Positions 37,250 through 46,355 are shown, numbered from the stretch's first letter. The stretch is DNA of 48,624 bases from Candidatus Pacearchaeota archaeon (GCA_002688875.1 NZDU01000041.1:1-48624); one strand, 5' to 3'. Notes: generated by a model from the sequence alone, not told the origin. Numbers and translations are program-made.

Positions 37250-37585
37250 ATGTTGAGTGATTATATTGATGCTGAGATTCCTGTTGATGAGTATTTTTGT
37301 AATAGGGAACGGTTTAATGTTTTTCCATTTGATGCTCATGCTCCTCAGTTGTTTGAAATAAATAAGAGGTTGTTCAAGGTTTCTAAATCTAATGTTTTGT
37401 TCGGTCCTGATCCTTTACTTAGTGCCAAAAATTTTCCTAGGTTGGATGGATCTAGGGATATTGATGTTTATACATATGTTCATACTAGTAATCCTTCTTA
37501 TGATAAGAGGTTTCATAAAGTAAGTTTAAGATCTGCTCTTGAGAATTTAGATGAGTTATTTAAGCGGATGTCTGAATCTTTTTGA
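37250..37585 (+). CDS. Hypothetical protein
   Basis: 111-residue soluble protein (DYIDAEIPVDEYFCNRERFN, then LFEINKRLFKVSKSNVLFGP) with a helical end (ALENLDELFKRMSESF). No family recognised. It starts 4 bases after the membrane-protein stop and ends 3 bases before the convergent mcm gene. Confidence 0.55.
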   Translation: MLSDYIDAEIPVDEYFCNRERFNVFPFDAHAPQLFEINKRLFKVSKSNVLFGPDPLLSAKNFPRLDGSRDIDVYTYVHTSNPSYDKRFHKVSLRSALENLDELFKRMSESF

Positions 37586-37588
37586 TGG

Positions 37589-40500
37589 TTATACATTCTG
37601 CACAAACCCCGTTTTGGGTTGGAAAATGTCCCCGGACTTTTTGAGTTTTTCTATGGCTTCTTCGAATTCGTTGTCGTTTAGGTCTTTGAGTTCTTTTCTT
37701 AGTTCGTTTAAAGGGATTTGTTTTCCGAATTTGTCTTCTAGGTTTTTGATTGTTTCTCTTAATAGGACTATTTTGTTTCTTTGGCTGCTGGAGATTTTGG
37801 ATGTGAAACGGTCTATGTCGAAGGTTTTTGTTTCTGGGTCGTAGCCGACTTGCATTAAGTAGTAGTTTGTTAGTCTGATTGCTACTTGGGCATCTTGAGT
37901 GTCTACGGTGTGTGATAGGCGGGATTTCGCGTGGGCTTCGGCTAAACGGACTAGTCCTTGGAGTTGTCTTGCTGAGATTGAGATGGATCTGGATTCTCCT
38001 TCTTGGCTTGCTTTTCTCATTTTGACGTAGAAGTTCTTGATTTCGTTGACTGCTTCTTCGGTTAGTTTTGGTTCTATTTTTTGTTTTGCGTAGGCCACAT
38101 ATTTTTTGAAAAGGTCTGCTTCGATGTCTGGTATTTTGTCTTTCATTTGATGTAGGTTTAGGACGTGGGTTGCTATTGCGTCGTCTTGTTTTTGGTTTGG
38201 GAGATCTCTGAGGATGAAGATTAGGTCGAATCTGTTGATTAGGGCTGGGGGTAAGTCGATTTGTTCAGAGATTGATTGAGATGGTTCAAAACGGCCGTAT
38301 TTTGGGTTTCCGGCGGCTAGGACTGAGGTTTGTGCTGAAAGTGTGTTTCCCTGGATGGCTATTTTTCCATTTCTTCTTGTTATGAAGAATCCTGTTTCTG
38401 TTTCGAAGCAAAAGACTTTTCCGTTGTAGTTTATCTCTTTTATGTGTTTGGAATCTTTTCTGATGCAAAGCTCTGTTTTGTCTGATAGTGAGATTCGGTA
38501 CATATCTTTTCGGTTTCCTCTTTTTTCTCCTTTATAGTTGAGGTTTTTATTTGCTGATTTTCCGATTAGGCAGGCTATTGCTTGGAAAGTGTCAATTAGT
38601 TCTTGCGAGGTTGATCCGTAAGACTTATTATCTGATGATCCATCTCCCAACATCATGGCATTATATAAGATAATTAATTGGTTTTTTGATAAGTCTGATA
38701 GTTTTATGTCTTCAGACGGAAATCTTTTGAGGTAGCTTTTTTTGCCTAGTTTTTCTAGATATTTAGATAATTGAGTGTTTGTTATCTTGAATTTTGTGTA
38801 ATCTTGTTTTTTTATTTCAGTTAGGGTGAATCCTATGTGTGAGGATAGTTTTGTTAGACAGGATTTTATTTTTTTTATATTTTCTTTGTTTTTCTGTGTG
38901 ATTCCTATTGTTGGTTTGGTTTCGATTCCGCCTTCTGTTAAATAGTATCCTAAGAATTCTAGCCATAGGTCTAATGGGATTTTTTTTGGTTGGTGTTGGT
39001 GAGTGTATTTTGGGTGTTTTCTGTTTTGTTTGTGTTTGATTGGAGGTAGGATGAAGTGGTTAGTTGTTTTTTTGTTGATGAATTCTCCGGAGTTGAGGAC
39101 TTTTATTCTTTGATATGGGATGTCTTTAGCTTTTATTTCTTTGTAGTGTTTGTGTCTTTCTTCTTTTAGGAGCATTTTGTGGTCTGGAGTTACTAGTATG
39201 TCGTTTCTTTTATTTTTGAAATGGAACATTTTTCCTTTGTGATTATATTCATAGAGTCCTTTGTGAGTGATGAAGTTTATTGTTTTTGTTTTTGGGTTGT
39301 ATTGTGCTATTTTTAGTTTTTTTATTTCGTTGTATTTTTTCCATCCTTCTTCAGTTAGAGTTTCTGTGTCTTCTGAATAGCATGCCTGAACATTAGCTTT
39401 TGAAATTGTTACGGTTTGCTGTTCTAGGGCTTCATGCATGGCCGATCTGTCGGTTGCGTCCATTTTCTCTATTTCGTCTATGCAGATTACTCCTTTGTTT
39501 GCTAGGACCATTGCTCCGGCTTCTAAGCTCCAACCTTTTAGGAATTCGTCTTTGACTACTGTTGCGGTGATTCCTGCTCCTGTTGCTGCTTTTCCTACTA
39601 TGTAACGTCCTTTGGGGGCTATGTTTGATATGAATTTTAGGGTTACGGATTTTGCTACACCTGGATCTCCTATTAGGAATAGATGGATGTCTCCTCTTGA
39701 TACGGTTCCGTCTTGACTTGTTTTTCTGACGCCGCTGAACATTTGGAGGACTAATGCTTCTTTGATTTCTTCGTATCCCCAGATACTTGGTGCGATGCTT
39801 TCTCTTAATTTTGTGAATAGTTCTGGGTCTTCGGCTAGTTCTTGGATTTGTCTTTCGTCTTCTTCGGATATGTCTAGGTCTTCGTAAGTTGCTTCTAAGG
39901 GGATGAGGTTGTTGGCTTCAACTGCTAGGTCGAAACGGGTTGAGATTGCGCCGGTTTGTAATGGGACTGGGACTTCTTTTAATATCCCAAGGATTCTGAC
40001 TTTACTTCCAGGAGTTGTTTTTTCTTCCATGTTGGGTTCTACTAAATCTTCTTTTAAGAAAACGTTTAAACGTCTTGGTTGTTCTCCTCCGATTAGTGAT
40101 TCTGGGGATTCTTCGATGACTAAACGTTGGGCATCGACCATGACTTTGCTTAATAATCTGAATTGGCCTTTTCTTCCGCAGGAACATCTTGAGGGTTCTC
40201 TAAATTTTTTTTCGATTTGGAGAACTGAGATTACTGTTCCGCATGAAGGGCATTCGAATTTGGCGTTTACAACTTGAGGTCTTACTTCGGATGCTTGTCT
40301 TACTAAACCTTCGAAGTAGATTAGCTGGTTTAGATGGTGTGAACGGATTGTTCTGATACGTACTTTTTGGGTTTCTGGGAGGTTGAGGAATCTGATTCTG
40401 GGAGTTTTTATTAATCCTGAGTCTTCTAATGCTGTTTCTAAGAGTTGGAGGATTTCTTCTGGATTTCCTATGAGGGCTTCTGCCAGGACTGGGGAGTTTG

Positions 40501-40630
40501 AAGATAGGTCGTCGAAATTTACGAAGATTACTTTTTTACCTTTTCTTATTGACTCGCCTATTTCTTTTTTGTAAGTGTCGAAGAAGAGTTTTGCTTCTGC
40601 GATTAGTTCTTCTGTGTTTGATTGTGGCAT
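37589..40630 (-). CDS. mcm: Replicative helicase MCM with intein
   Basis: 1013-residue precursor; 667 residues after removal of the 346-residue intein (417-762). N-terminal part carries a zinc site (CPSCGTV with RCSCGRKG) and OB fold. The AAA+ part has Walker A GDPGVAKS at 321-328, Walker B VICIDEIEKM, sensor-1 region SVLAAGNPKYGRF and arginine finger ALINRFDLIF. The C-terminal winged helix follows (~960-1013). It unwinds DNA ahead of the replication fork. The intein interrupts KANVQA/TLSAQT just before sensor 1, so helicase activity depends on splicing. A repeated motif lies ~60 bases upstream. Confidence 0.96.
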   Translation of the reverse strand: MPQSNTEELIAEAKLFFDTYKKEIGESIRKGKKVIFVNFDDLSSNSPVLAEALIGNPEEILQLLETALEDSGLIKTPRIRFLNLPETQKVRIRTIRSHHLNQLIYFEGLVRQASEVRPQVVNAKFECPSCGTVISVLQIEKKFREPSRCSCGRKGQFRLLSKVMVDAQRLVIEESPESLIGGEQPRRLNVFLKEDLVEPNMEEKTTPGSKVRILGILKEVPVPLQTGAISTRFDLAVEANNLIPLEATYEDLDISEEDERQIQELAEDPELFTKLRESIAPSIWGYEEIKEALVLQMFSGVRKTSQDGTVSRGDIHLFLIGDPGVAKSVTLKFISNIAPKGRYIVGKAATGAGITATVVKDEFLKGWSLEAGAMVLANKGVICIDEIEKMDATDRSAMHEALEQQTVTISKANVQACYSEDTETLTEEGWKKYNEIKKLKIAQYNPKTKTINFITHKGLYEYNHKGKMFHFKNKRNDILVTPDHKMLLKEERHKHYKEIKAKDIPYQRIKVLNSGEFINKKTTNHFILPPIKHKQNRKHPKYTHQHQPKKIPLDLWLEFLGYYLTEGGIETKPTIGITQKNKENIKKIKSCLTKLSSHIGFTLTEIKKQDYTKFKITNTQLSKYLEKLGKKSYLKRFPSEDIKLSDLSKNQLIILYNAMMLGDGSSDNKSYGSTSQELIDTFQAIACLIGKSANKNLNYKGEKRGNRKDMYRISLSDKTELCIRKDSKHIKEINYNGKVFCFETETGFFITRRNGKIAIQGNTLSAQTSVLAAGNPKYGRFEPSQSISEQIDLPPALINRFDLIFILRDLPNQKQDDAIATHVLNLHQMKDKIPDIEADLFKKYVAYAKQKIEPKLTEEAVNEIKNFYVKMRKASQEGESRSISISARQLQGLVRLAEAHAKSRLSHTVDTQDAQVAIRLTNYYLMQVGYDPETKTFDIDRFTSKISSSQRNKIVLLRETIKNLEDKFGKQIPLNELRKELKDLNDNEFEEAIEKLKKSGDIFQPKTGFVQNV
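38345..39382 (-). other. Intein with LAGLIDADG endonuclease inside MCM
   Basis: 346-residue self-splicing element, first residue Cys (CYSEDTETLT), last Asn, followed by Thr of the host protein. Splicing block B is DILVTPDHKM (Thr65, His68 of the intein). The homing endonuclease motifs are LGYYLTEGG (144-152) and AMMLGDGSS (242-250). The C-terminal block is VFCFETETGFF then NGKIAIQGN. The penultimate residue is Gly, not the usual His, which occurs in some active inteins. Extein junctions give a normal MCM sequence. Confidence 0.93.
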
Positions 40631-40689
40631 TTTGTGATGGAAATTAATTTAATTGGTAGTTTGTAAATTCTAGGTGAGATAGGTGAGTG

Positions 40690-40711
40690 TTCTCTTTGTG
40701 AGATGAGTGTT
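40690..40711. repeat. 22-base motif upstream of mcm, with tandem core
   Basis: Exact match to 33506-33527. Here GAGTGTTCTCTTT is itself repeated (from about 40685 and again from about 40704), ~60-90 bases upstream of the mcm start at 40630. A regulatory role is plausible from position. Confidence 0.6.
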
Positions 40712-40827
40712 CTCTTTTTTGGTTGTTAAACATCTTTTATTTGGGGTCCTCCTTTTCTGTATGGTAAGTAGAGGTTGGGGATTTATAAGTATTTATTGGG
40801 TTTAAAGAAGGGGATGTGAAATAAAGA

Positions 40828-41262
40828 TTAGTCTCTTTGATAGTTTTCTATTTTTCTGAAGGGTTTATATCCAATTTCTTCTGATATTTCTAATACTTCA
40901 AAATCTATTTTGTATTTTTTATGGTCAGTAAATCTGTGTGGAAAGTCCATGAATTTGATACCCCATCCTTTATCTGTCATAGTTTCTAATTTTTCATCAG
41001 GGATTTCAACCAATCCTTTTTTTACTTTTCTGGAAATGTTTTTCTTCATGAATTTGTGAGCAATTAGATGGTTTGTAAAAAGAGGGATTATTACTTTTCC
41101 GTTTTCTTCTCTTAGTGCAAGTAAGGGGAGCCATCCTTCATTTATGCATTCATATCTAATGTTTTGGGTAGAAAGATTTCCGTCATTATATAGAATTGCG
41201 TATTGTTTTTTTGTTGGTTCTTTTCTTTGTTCGGATGTATTGTCTGGTATATTTCGTAACAT
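40828..41262 (-). CDS. Hypothetical protein
   Basis: 144-residue basic soluble protein (QYAILYNDGNLSTQNIRYEC, GWLPLLALREENGKVIIPLF, GIKFMDFPHRFTDHKKYKID). It ends with YKPFRKIENYQRD. No family recognised. TATA-like element upstream (about 41285). It stands alone between mcm and tbp. Confidence 0.55.
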   Translation of the reverse strand: MLRNIPDNTSEQRKEPTKKQYAILYNDGNLSTQNIRYECINEGWLPLLALREENGKVIIPLFTNHLIAHKFMKKNISRKVKKGLVEIPDEKLETMTDKGWGIKFMDFPHRFTDHKKYKIDFEVLEISEEIGYKPFRKIENYQRD

Positions 41263-41340
41263 TTTTATTATTGGAAATTTAATTATTTAAGTATTGTGTT
41301 TAGAATGGGCTGATTTTAATTATTGTTTGTTAGTTGTTAG

Positions 41341-41898
41341 TTATCCCTTGTTCTTCTCAGCTTCCTTTAGTGTAGCTACGAGTTGGTCCATTGAATCTGC
41401 TAGTTGTTGGTTGTTTTTTGTTCCGGTGCAGACTAGCTTTCCGTTTGAAAATAATAGGAAGGTTGCTGGGGGGTCGACTAGTTTATAGACTAGGCCTGGG
41501 AATTGTTCGGGTTCGTATTCTGTGTTTTCGAGTTCTAGTGATAAGTAGTTTAGATTTAGCATCATGTCGATGCTTCCGGATGCTACGATGTTTTGGACGG
41601 TTATTTTTGGTTTGTCTGTTATTTTGACGTTGATTTTTTTTAGGGTTTTGATTACTTGCTCTATGACTTCTTTTACTTGGGCTATTGATTTGGTTCCTGT
41701 GCAGACTAAATTTCCAGAGGAGAAGACTAGGACTGCTGATTTTGGTTCTTTGACTCTTAGAACTAGTCCTGGGAATTGTTCGGGATTGTATTCGGTGTTG
41801 GGGATTGTTTTTGCTAGTTTGGTTAGTGGGACGTCTTTACCAAGAGAAGTTGTTGCTACGATGTTTTGGATTTTTGAAGAAACTTTTGATTTTGCCAT
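41341..41898 (-). CDS. tbp: TATA-box-binding protein
   Basis: 185-residue archaeal TBP made of two ~90-residue direct repeats. Repeat 1: KIQNIVATTSLG, EYNPEQFPGLVLRVKEP, LVFSSGNLVCTGTKS. Repeat 2: TVQNIVASGSID, EYEPEQFPGLVYKLVDP, LLFSNGKLVCTGTKN. It bends DNA at the TATA element and recruits TFB and RNA polymerase. Complete, with a short charged C-terminus. Confidence 0.97.
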   Translation of the reverse strand: MAKSKVSSKIQNIVATTSLGKDVPLTKLAKTIPNTEYNPEQFPGLVLRVKEPKSAVLVFSSGNLVCTGTKSIAQVKEVIEQVIKTLKKINVKITDKPKITVQNIVASGSIDMMLNLNYLSLELENTEYEPEQFPGLVYKLVDPPATFLLFSNGKLVCTGTKNNQQLADSMDQLVATLKEAEKNKG

Positions 41899-42069
41899 TT
41901 GTTACTTGATAGTGTTAATGATAAATCTAGATTGGTTTGGTTTATAAAGGTTTTGTTTCTTGATTTTTTTGTCGACGGTGGTTATGATGGAGTGGGGGAA
42001 GGTTTTTAAAGGTGGGATGTTGTTTTTTGGTTTCATAAATATTATAAATGGATAATTATTATATGATTC

Positions 42070-42525
42070 ATGGAACTTGATTCAAGTGTGTTAACAGGTT
42101 ATTTGAGAGATTCTGTTCGGGATATTGGGAAAATTAGAGGTAGATTATATAGGATTCAGGGAAATCCTAATTTTCAAGGAGAGCCATTTACTTTAGATGT
42201 TTCTGGTGGGTTGGATAAGGTTGTGAGTAGTATGCAGGATCTTCAAAGGAAAAATAGACTTTCAACTTGGGATAAAGATAATGTGGAACCGTATGATTTT
42301 AAGATATTTAGTGCTGGTTATAACTTTTGTAATGATGTTATGCTATATTTTTTATTTAATGGGAATGTTCCAGAAGATAATTTGAGGGGGGTTGTGGGAA
42401 GGATTAAATTAAGAGGGGCTGATGAGTTATCTAGAGTGATTGAATATGCGGGTAGTGTTGAAAAGAAGATTAGTCATTATAGAGGTAAGTTGAATGAAGA
42501 AAGAAATGTTAGTATGGTTCAATAA
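42070..42525 (+). CDS. Hypothetical protein
   Basis: 151-residue soluble protein with helices at both ends (LRDSVRDIGKIRGRLYRIQG; RVIEYAGSVEKKISHYRGKL). No family recognised. TATA-like element (aataattata) upstream of the ATG. It converges with the ligase gene with 17 bases between stops. Confidence 0.55.
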   Translation: MELDSSVLTGYLRDSVRDIGKIRGRLYRIQGNPNFQGEPFTLDVSGGLDKVVSSMQDLQRKNRLSTWDKDNVEPYDFKIFSAGYNFCNDVMLYFLFNGNVPEDNLRGVVGRIKLRGADELSRVIEYAGSVEKKISHYRGKLNEERNVSMVQ

Positions 42526-42542
42526 TGTATTTTCAATTCATG

Positions 42543-44276
42543 TCAGTTGTAGTCGTTGGCTATTTCTTTGAGTTTTGCGATGTCGTGTAATCCCATGTCA
42601 TCTCTTACGATTGTGATTCTTGGGAAACGTAAGGCGAATCCTGATTTGTAAGTTGGGGAGCGTTGGATGTTTTGATAAATTATTCTGACTATTATTTTTG
42701 GTTTGATGGTTACTTGTCTGCCTGATTCTTTTGTGACTAAAGGTAATAGTTTGTTGGTTAGTTCTTGGTATGATAGGCCTAGTTCTTCTTTTTCTTTTAG
42801 GCCTGTTGAGGCTTTTCCGATTTCTAGGAAGTTTCCTTGTTCGTCTTTGCAGGATAGAGTGAATGATGATAGGATTCCAAAGCGTTTTCCTTTTCCGTAT
42901 TCGGCTGCTGTGATTACTAGGTCGAGTTCGTTTTCTGCTGGTTTTAGTTTTAGCATGTGGCCGACTCTGGCTCCGGGGCTGTATTCAGAAGTGAGGTTTT
43001 TTATCATTAGTCCTTCTTGATTGTCTTTTAAGGCTTCTTTGTAAAAATCTTGGGCTTCTTTTTCATTGCTTGTTATGATTTGATGTGAGCATCTGATTTT
43101 GTGTTTGTAAGGTTTGATGAGTTTTCTCATGAGGCTTGTTCTTTTTTTGAAAGGTAGTTCTAGAAGGCTTTTTCCGTTGAGGTAGAGAATGTCGAAGGTG
43201 TTGATTTCTATTGGGAGTTGTTTGATTAATTGGTTTATATTGTGTTTTCGTCTGATACGTTGGGAGATTGCTTCGAACGGTTTGTATTTTTTTGTTTTAG
43301 GGTCGAAGCCTATGGCTTCGCTTTCAATTATGAAACTTTTTGCTTTGATGTGTTCGTTTATATATTGCACTACTTCTGGGAATTGTTTTGTTACTTCGTC
43401 TAAACGTCTTGTGAATAGTTTGATTTCTCCTTTGTCATCTTTGTTAATTAGCATTCTGAATCCGTCGTATTTATATTCGAATGCCGCGGGTTTGCCGACA
43501 CGTTTGAATCCGTCCTCGATGCTATCTGCTTTTAGGGCTAGCATTTGTCTCATTGGATGTCCTGGATTTAGTTTGATTTTTTTTAATTCTTTTATACCTC
43601 TCGAGGCTTTTTCGAAGACTAGTAGGAAGTCGCTTGTTTTGTCGTAGGCTTCTTGGACGGCTTGTGTGAACTTTTTTTTGTTTTCAGAATCCAAGACACC
43701 TAACGGTTTCTTAGATGTATCTTCCCTAGAATTTGCCTTAAAAAATGTTTTTATTATTGAATCTCTGATTGTTCCGGATGCTACTCCGATTCTTAAATCT
43801 CCTATGAGTGTTCTGATGATGTATTTTGCTTCTTTGCCTGATGCGGAAGTTAGTAGTTCTGAGATTAATGAGAGTTTTTTGTCAACGGTTCCTTTGCCTT
43901 CGAGTTCTGGGAGTTTTTTGATGTTTTCTAGAACTTTTTTGGTTGTTATTTTTTCGGAGAACAATGTGTTTTGTTTCTTTTTGTTTATGATTTGTTCTGC
44001 TACTTTTCCTAAGTCACCTAGCTTTTTCCAGTGTTCTATTATTATGTCTGATGAAAGTCCTGATGCTTTGCTTAATGCTTTGATGCAGAGTTTTTCGGAT
44101 ATTCCAAGTTCTTTTTCGGAATAATCTGGATAGGCTTTTCCTTGGATTAGATAGATAGTTTCTAAGTCGTCTTTTTTTAGGGTTTTTAAGAAATCTGAAA
44201 GTATCTCAGTTTTTTTTAATCTTGAAGGGTTTTCTTCTAGGTTTTCATATAGGTTTGTTAGAGTTTGGTAGTCCAT
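42543..44276 (-). CDS. lig: ATP-dependent DNA ligase
   Basis: 577-residue archaeal ligase I-type enzyme. The N-terminal DNA-binding domain (~1-235) includes LIGDLRIGVASGTIRD. The adenylation domain has nucleotide Lys269 in EYKYDGFRM and further motifs LFTRRLDEVT, FIIESEAIGF (III), EGLMIKNLTSEY (IV) and MLKLKP (V). An OB fold ends the protein (FALRFPRITIVRDD). It seals Okazaki fragments. Motif order and length are normal for archaea. Confidence 0.96.
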   Translation of the reverse strand: MDYQTLTNLYENLEENPSRLKKTEILSDFLKTLKKDDLETIYLIQGKAYPDYSEKELGISEKLCIKALSKASGLSSDIIIEHWKKLGDLGKVAEQIINKKKQNTLFSEKITTKKVLENIKKLPELEGKGTVDKKLSLISELLTSASGKEAKYIIRTLIGDLRIGVASGTIRDSIIKTFFKANSREDTSKKPLGVLDSENKKKFTQAVQEAYDKTSDFLLVFEKASRGIKELKKIKLNPGHPMRQMLALKADSIEDGFKRVGKPAAFEYKYDGFRMLINKDDKGEIKLFTRRLDEVTKQFPEVVQYINEHIKAKSFIIESEAIGFDPKTKKYKPFEAISQRIRRKHNINQLIKQLPIEINTFDILYLNGKSLLELPFKKRTSLMRKLIKPYKHKIRCSHQIITSNEKEAQDFYKEALKDNQEGLMIKNLTSEYSPGARVGHMLKLKPAENELDLVITAAEYGKGKRFGILSSFTLSCKDEQGNFLEIGKASTGLKEKEELGLSYQELTNKLLPLVTKESGRQVTIKPKIIVRIIYQNIQRSPTYKSGFALRFPRITIVRDDMGLHDIAKLKEIANDYN

Positions 44277-44333
44277 CTTTTTTATAGAAAAGGTTGGTAG
44301 GTTTTTATAGGTTTAGATAAATTAGATTTTGGT

Positions 44334-44615
44334 CTAGAGTTCTTCCACTTCGCAAGGGGTTGAAATGGCTTCTAATCCTGATGATGATATATCTTTTCCT
44401 TTGTTATTTCTTAAGGTATATCTAGTTATTCTTTCTAATGGTATTTCTAGATTAAGTTCTGTATCTTCTCCTCCTACTCCTACATAAAATACTTTTAATA
44501 AGCTTATATAACCTTTATATTTTCCAGTAGGTTCTTGATTTGTAGTCCATTCTAGATATATTTCGTCACGTATATTTGCATGTTCTAAAAATTTATCTCT
44601 TTCTTCATCATTCAT
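44334..44615 (-). CDS. Hypothetical protein
   Basis: 93-residue acidic protein (NDEERDKFLEHANIRDEIYL), then strands (GKYKGYISLLKVFYVGVGGE, LNLEIPLERITRYTLRN), consistent with a small beta-barrel. No family recognised. It is divergent from the VKOR gene across ~40 bases that contain TATA-like sequence for both. Confidence 0.5.
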   Translation of the reverse strand: MNDEERDKFLEHANIRDEIYLEWTTNQEPTGKYKGYISLLKVFYVGVGGEDTELNLEIPLERITRYTLRNNKGKDISSSGLEAISTPCEVEEL

Positions 44616-44656
44616 ATTTTGTTATGGTTTAAAAAGTATAAAAAGATTGTTATGTT

Positions 44657-45055
44657 ATGGTGTTGGATTATATTTTTGTGTTGGCTGTGATTGGGTTTTT
44701 GTTGTCGTTGTATTTTTATTTTGTTGGTAGGAGGTTGTTGGTTGATAGGAATTATAGGGCTGGATGTGATTTGAGTGAGGGGGTTTCTTGTACGAAGGTT
44801 GCTAGTAGTGATTATAGTAAGATGTTTGGTTTTTCTAATGCTTTGATTGGGATTGGGTTTTACTTAATTGTTTTGTTGTTGGCTTGGTTTTCGATTTATA
44901 ATTGGTTGTTTTGGTTGGAATTGTTTGCTTCGTTATTTTCGGTTTATTTGATTTATTTGATGTTTAGGATTAGGTTGTTGTGTGTGGTTTGTGTTGGGAT
45001 TCATGTGGTGAATTTTTTGTTATTGTGGTTGAGTTATGTTAGGGTTTTTGGGTAG
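44657..45055 (+). CDS. VKOR-family disulfide-generating membrane protein
   Basis: 132-residue, four-helix quinone-linked oxidoreductase that makes disulfides for export proteins. The conserved loop cysteines and serine are in CDLSEGVSCTKVASSDYS (~33-50), SNALIGIGFY follows, and the active-site CxxC is LLCVVCVGIHVVNF (~112-117). All catalytic elements are present. No thioredoxin partner is fused or adjacent. Confidence 0.92.
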   Translation: MVLDYIFVLAVIGFLLSLYFYFVGRRLLVDRNYRAGCDLSEGVSCTKVASSDYSKMFGFSNALIGIGFYLIVLLLAWFSIYNWLFWLELFASLFSVYLIYLMFRIRLLCVVCVGIHVVNFLLLWLSYVRVFG

Positions 45056-45065
45056 TTGGTTAGAA

Positions 45066-45557
45066 TTAGAATGGAGTCCAGATTCCTTGATTGAATTTAA
45101 TTTCTGGAGGATTTGCAGTTTCTTGAAGTCTTTTTGCGGATACGTATTTCTGGATATAGCATATATAGCTGATTAATTGATCATTGTATTCCCTAAAAGT
45201 TACTGTTTGATTTTTTGATCTTTTATATTTTTTAAATTGTAATCTAATTCGGTTTTTAACTATGTGGTCCTCATCAGCTATTTTTTCAATTTCTCTAATT
45301 TGTTTTTCTTTGATACCTTTTCTAGGATAGCTGAATGCATTTCCATTTTTAAAAACTATTATTTTATTTGCTCTATCATCTTCCAAGAAATCTTGGAGTA
45401 ACCATCTAGAATTTGCATAAACTATTGGTTTTGTAATTCTGCAATAACTTGGTGTTGTATTGTTTGGATCATTTGTGTTGCTTATTCCCCAATAATTGAG
45501 ATATTCAACATATTTTTCAAAAGTGATAGTTTCGAATTTAAAATCTCTGAGGTCCAT
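45066..45557 (-). CDS. Hypothetical protein
   Basis: 163-residue basic soluble protein (LRDFKFETITFEKYVEYLNY, IFKNGNAFSYPRKGIKEKQI, QFKKYKRSKNQTVTFREYND). No family recognised. It converges with the VKOR gene and has its own TATA-like region near 45570. Confidence 0.5.
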   Translation of the reverse strand: MDLRDFKFETITFEKYVEYLNYWGISNTNDPNNTTPSYCRITKPIVYANSRWLLQDFLEDDRANKIIVFKNGNAFSYPRKGIKEKQIREIEKIADEDHIVKNRIRLQFKKYKRSKNQTVTFREYNDQLISYICYIQKYVSAKRLQETANPPEIKFNQGIWTPF

Positions 45558-45602
45558 AAAATATATTCTTAAAAATTTATTTATTAATCTTGTATAGTAA
45601 GT

Positions 45603-46172
45603 TTATTTTCCTCTTCGTTTCCCTGCACGTACACTAGGTCTTGATTTGTTGGTTGGGGATTTGTCTCTTAATCCTCGGGATTTTCTTGCGGCGCTTGTTT
45701 TGCCCCTTAGGGCTCGTTTTTGGTTGGCTTTTTTTGTGAGGAATTTTGTTTCTTTGTTGTTTTTGATTTCTGGTTTGCTGTAGTCGACTAAGATTACTTC
45801 GAAGAAATAATGGATTCCATCTTTGGCTAGGTTGTATGAGTTTAAGACTTCTAGGTTTGGGTATTTTCTTTGGGCTCTTTGTTCGGCTATCCATTTGTAG
45901 CTCATCTTGACTACTTTTTTGTTGGTTGTGTTTTTTGATCTTCTTGCTTTGTTTTTTGTTTCTCTTTTTCTTCCTCCTCTTCTTAGTCTGACTCTTACTA
46001 CGACGAATCCTTTTTTGGCTTTGTAACCTAGGCTTCTTGCACGGTCTAGTCTTGTGGGTTTATTGATTTTTAGGATTGTTGGTTGTTTACGCCATTCGAT
46101 CATCAGTTCTCTGAGTCTAGCTGTGTCTGGTTTTTTCCATGCGTTTCTTAATTGGTGGTAGAGTCCTTTCAT
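45603..46172 (-). CDS. rpl15e: Ribosomal protein L15e
   Basis: 189-residue very basic large-subunit protein. Family blocks are MKGLYHQLRNAWKKPD, WRKQPTILKINKPTRLDRAR, LGYKAKKGFVVVRVRLRRGG, AEQRAQRKYPNLEVLNSYNL and FFEVILVDYSKPEIKN. The C-terminus is Arg/Lys-rich (RPSVRAGKRRGK), as usual for archaeal and eukaryotic L15e. It lies downstream of tRNA-Ile on the same strand. Confidence 0.96.
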   Translation of the reverse strand: MKGLYHQLRNAWKKPDTARLRELMIEWRKQPTILKINKPTRLDRARSLGYKAKKGFVVVRVRLRRGGRKRETKNKARRSKNTTNKKVVKMSYKWIAEQRAQRKYPNLEVLNSYNLAKDGIHYFFEVILVDYSKPEIKNNKETKFLTKKANQKRALRGKTSAARKSRGLRDKSPTNKSRPSVRAGKRRGK

Positions 46173-46231
46173 GGAAATGAGAGATAAATTGTGTTTTTAA
46201 AGGTTTGGGAGGGGATGGGGGGTTTGGGAGA

Positions 46232-46305
46232 TGGTCCTGCCAAGTCCAGAGATTGGAAATCTCTGGCTCTTCAGATTCTGACGAATCTTCAGATTTTGAA
46301 CTTGG
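46232..46305 (-). pseudogene. Broken partial copy of the tRNA-Ile 3' end
   Basis: The 13-base 3' end of tRNA-Ile (tggtcctgccaag on the plus strand) recurs at 46232-46244. After ~46 bases, agattttgaacttgg at 46291-46305 repeats the T-arm. The inserted stretch holds a perfect hairpin ccagagatt-gga-aatctctgg (46246-46266). It starts ~50 bases past the intact tRNA 3' end and looks like an integration scar or a decayed tandem tRNA copy. Confidence 0.65.
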
Positions 46306-46331
46306 AAGTGGAAATTAAGAATCTTAACGGG

Positions 46332-46354
46332 ATACTATTTCTTTGAAATAGTAT
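46332..46354 (-). terminator. Hairpin directly after tRNA-Ile
   Basis: atactattt (46332-46340) pairs with aaatagtat (46346-46354), loop ctttg, immediately beyond the tRNA 3' end at 46356. It may aid 3' processing or end transcription. Confidence 0.45.
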
Positions 46355-46355
46355 A

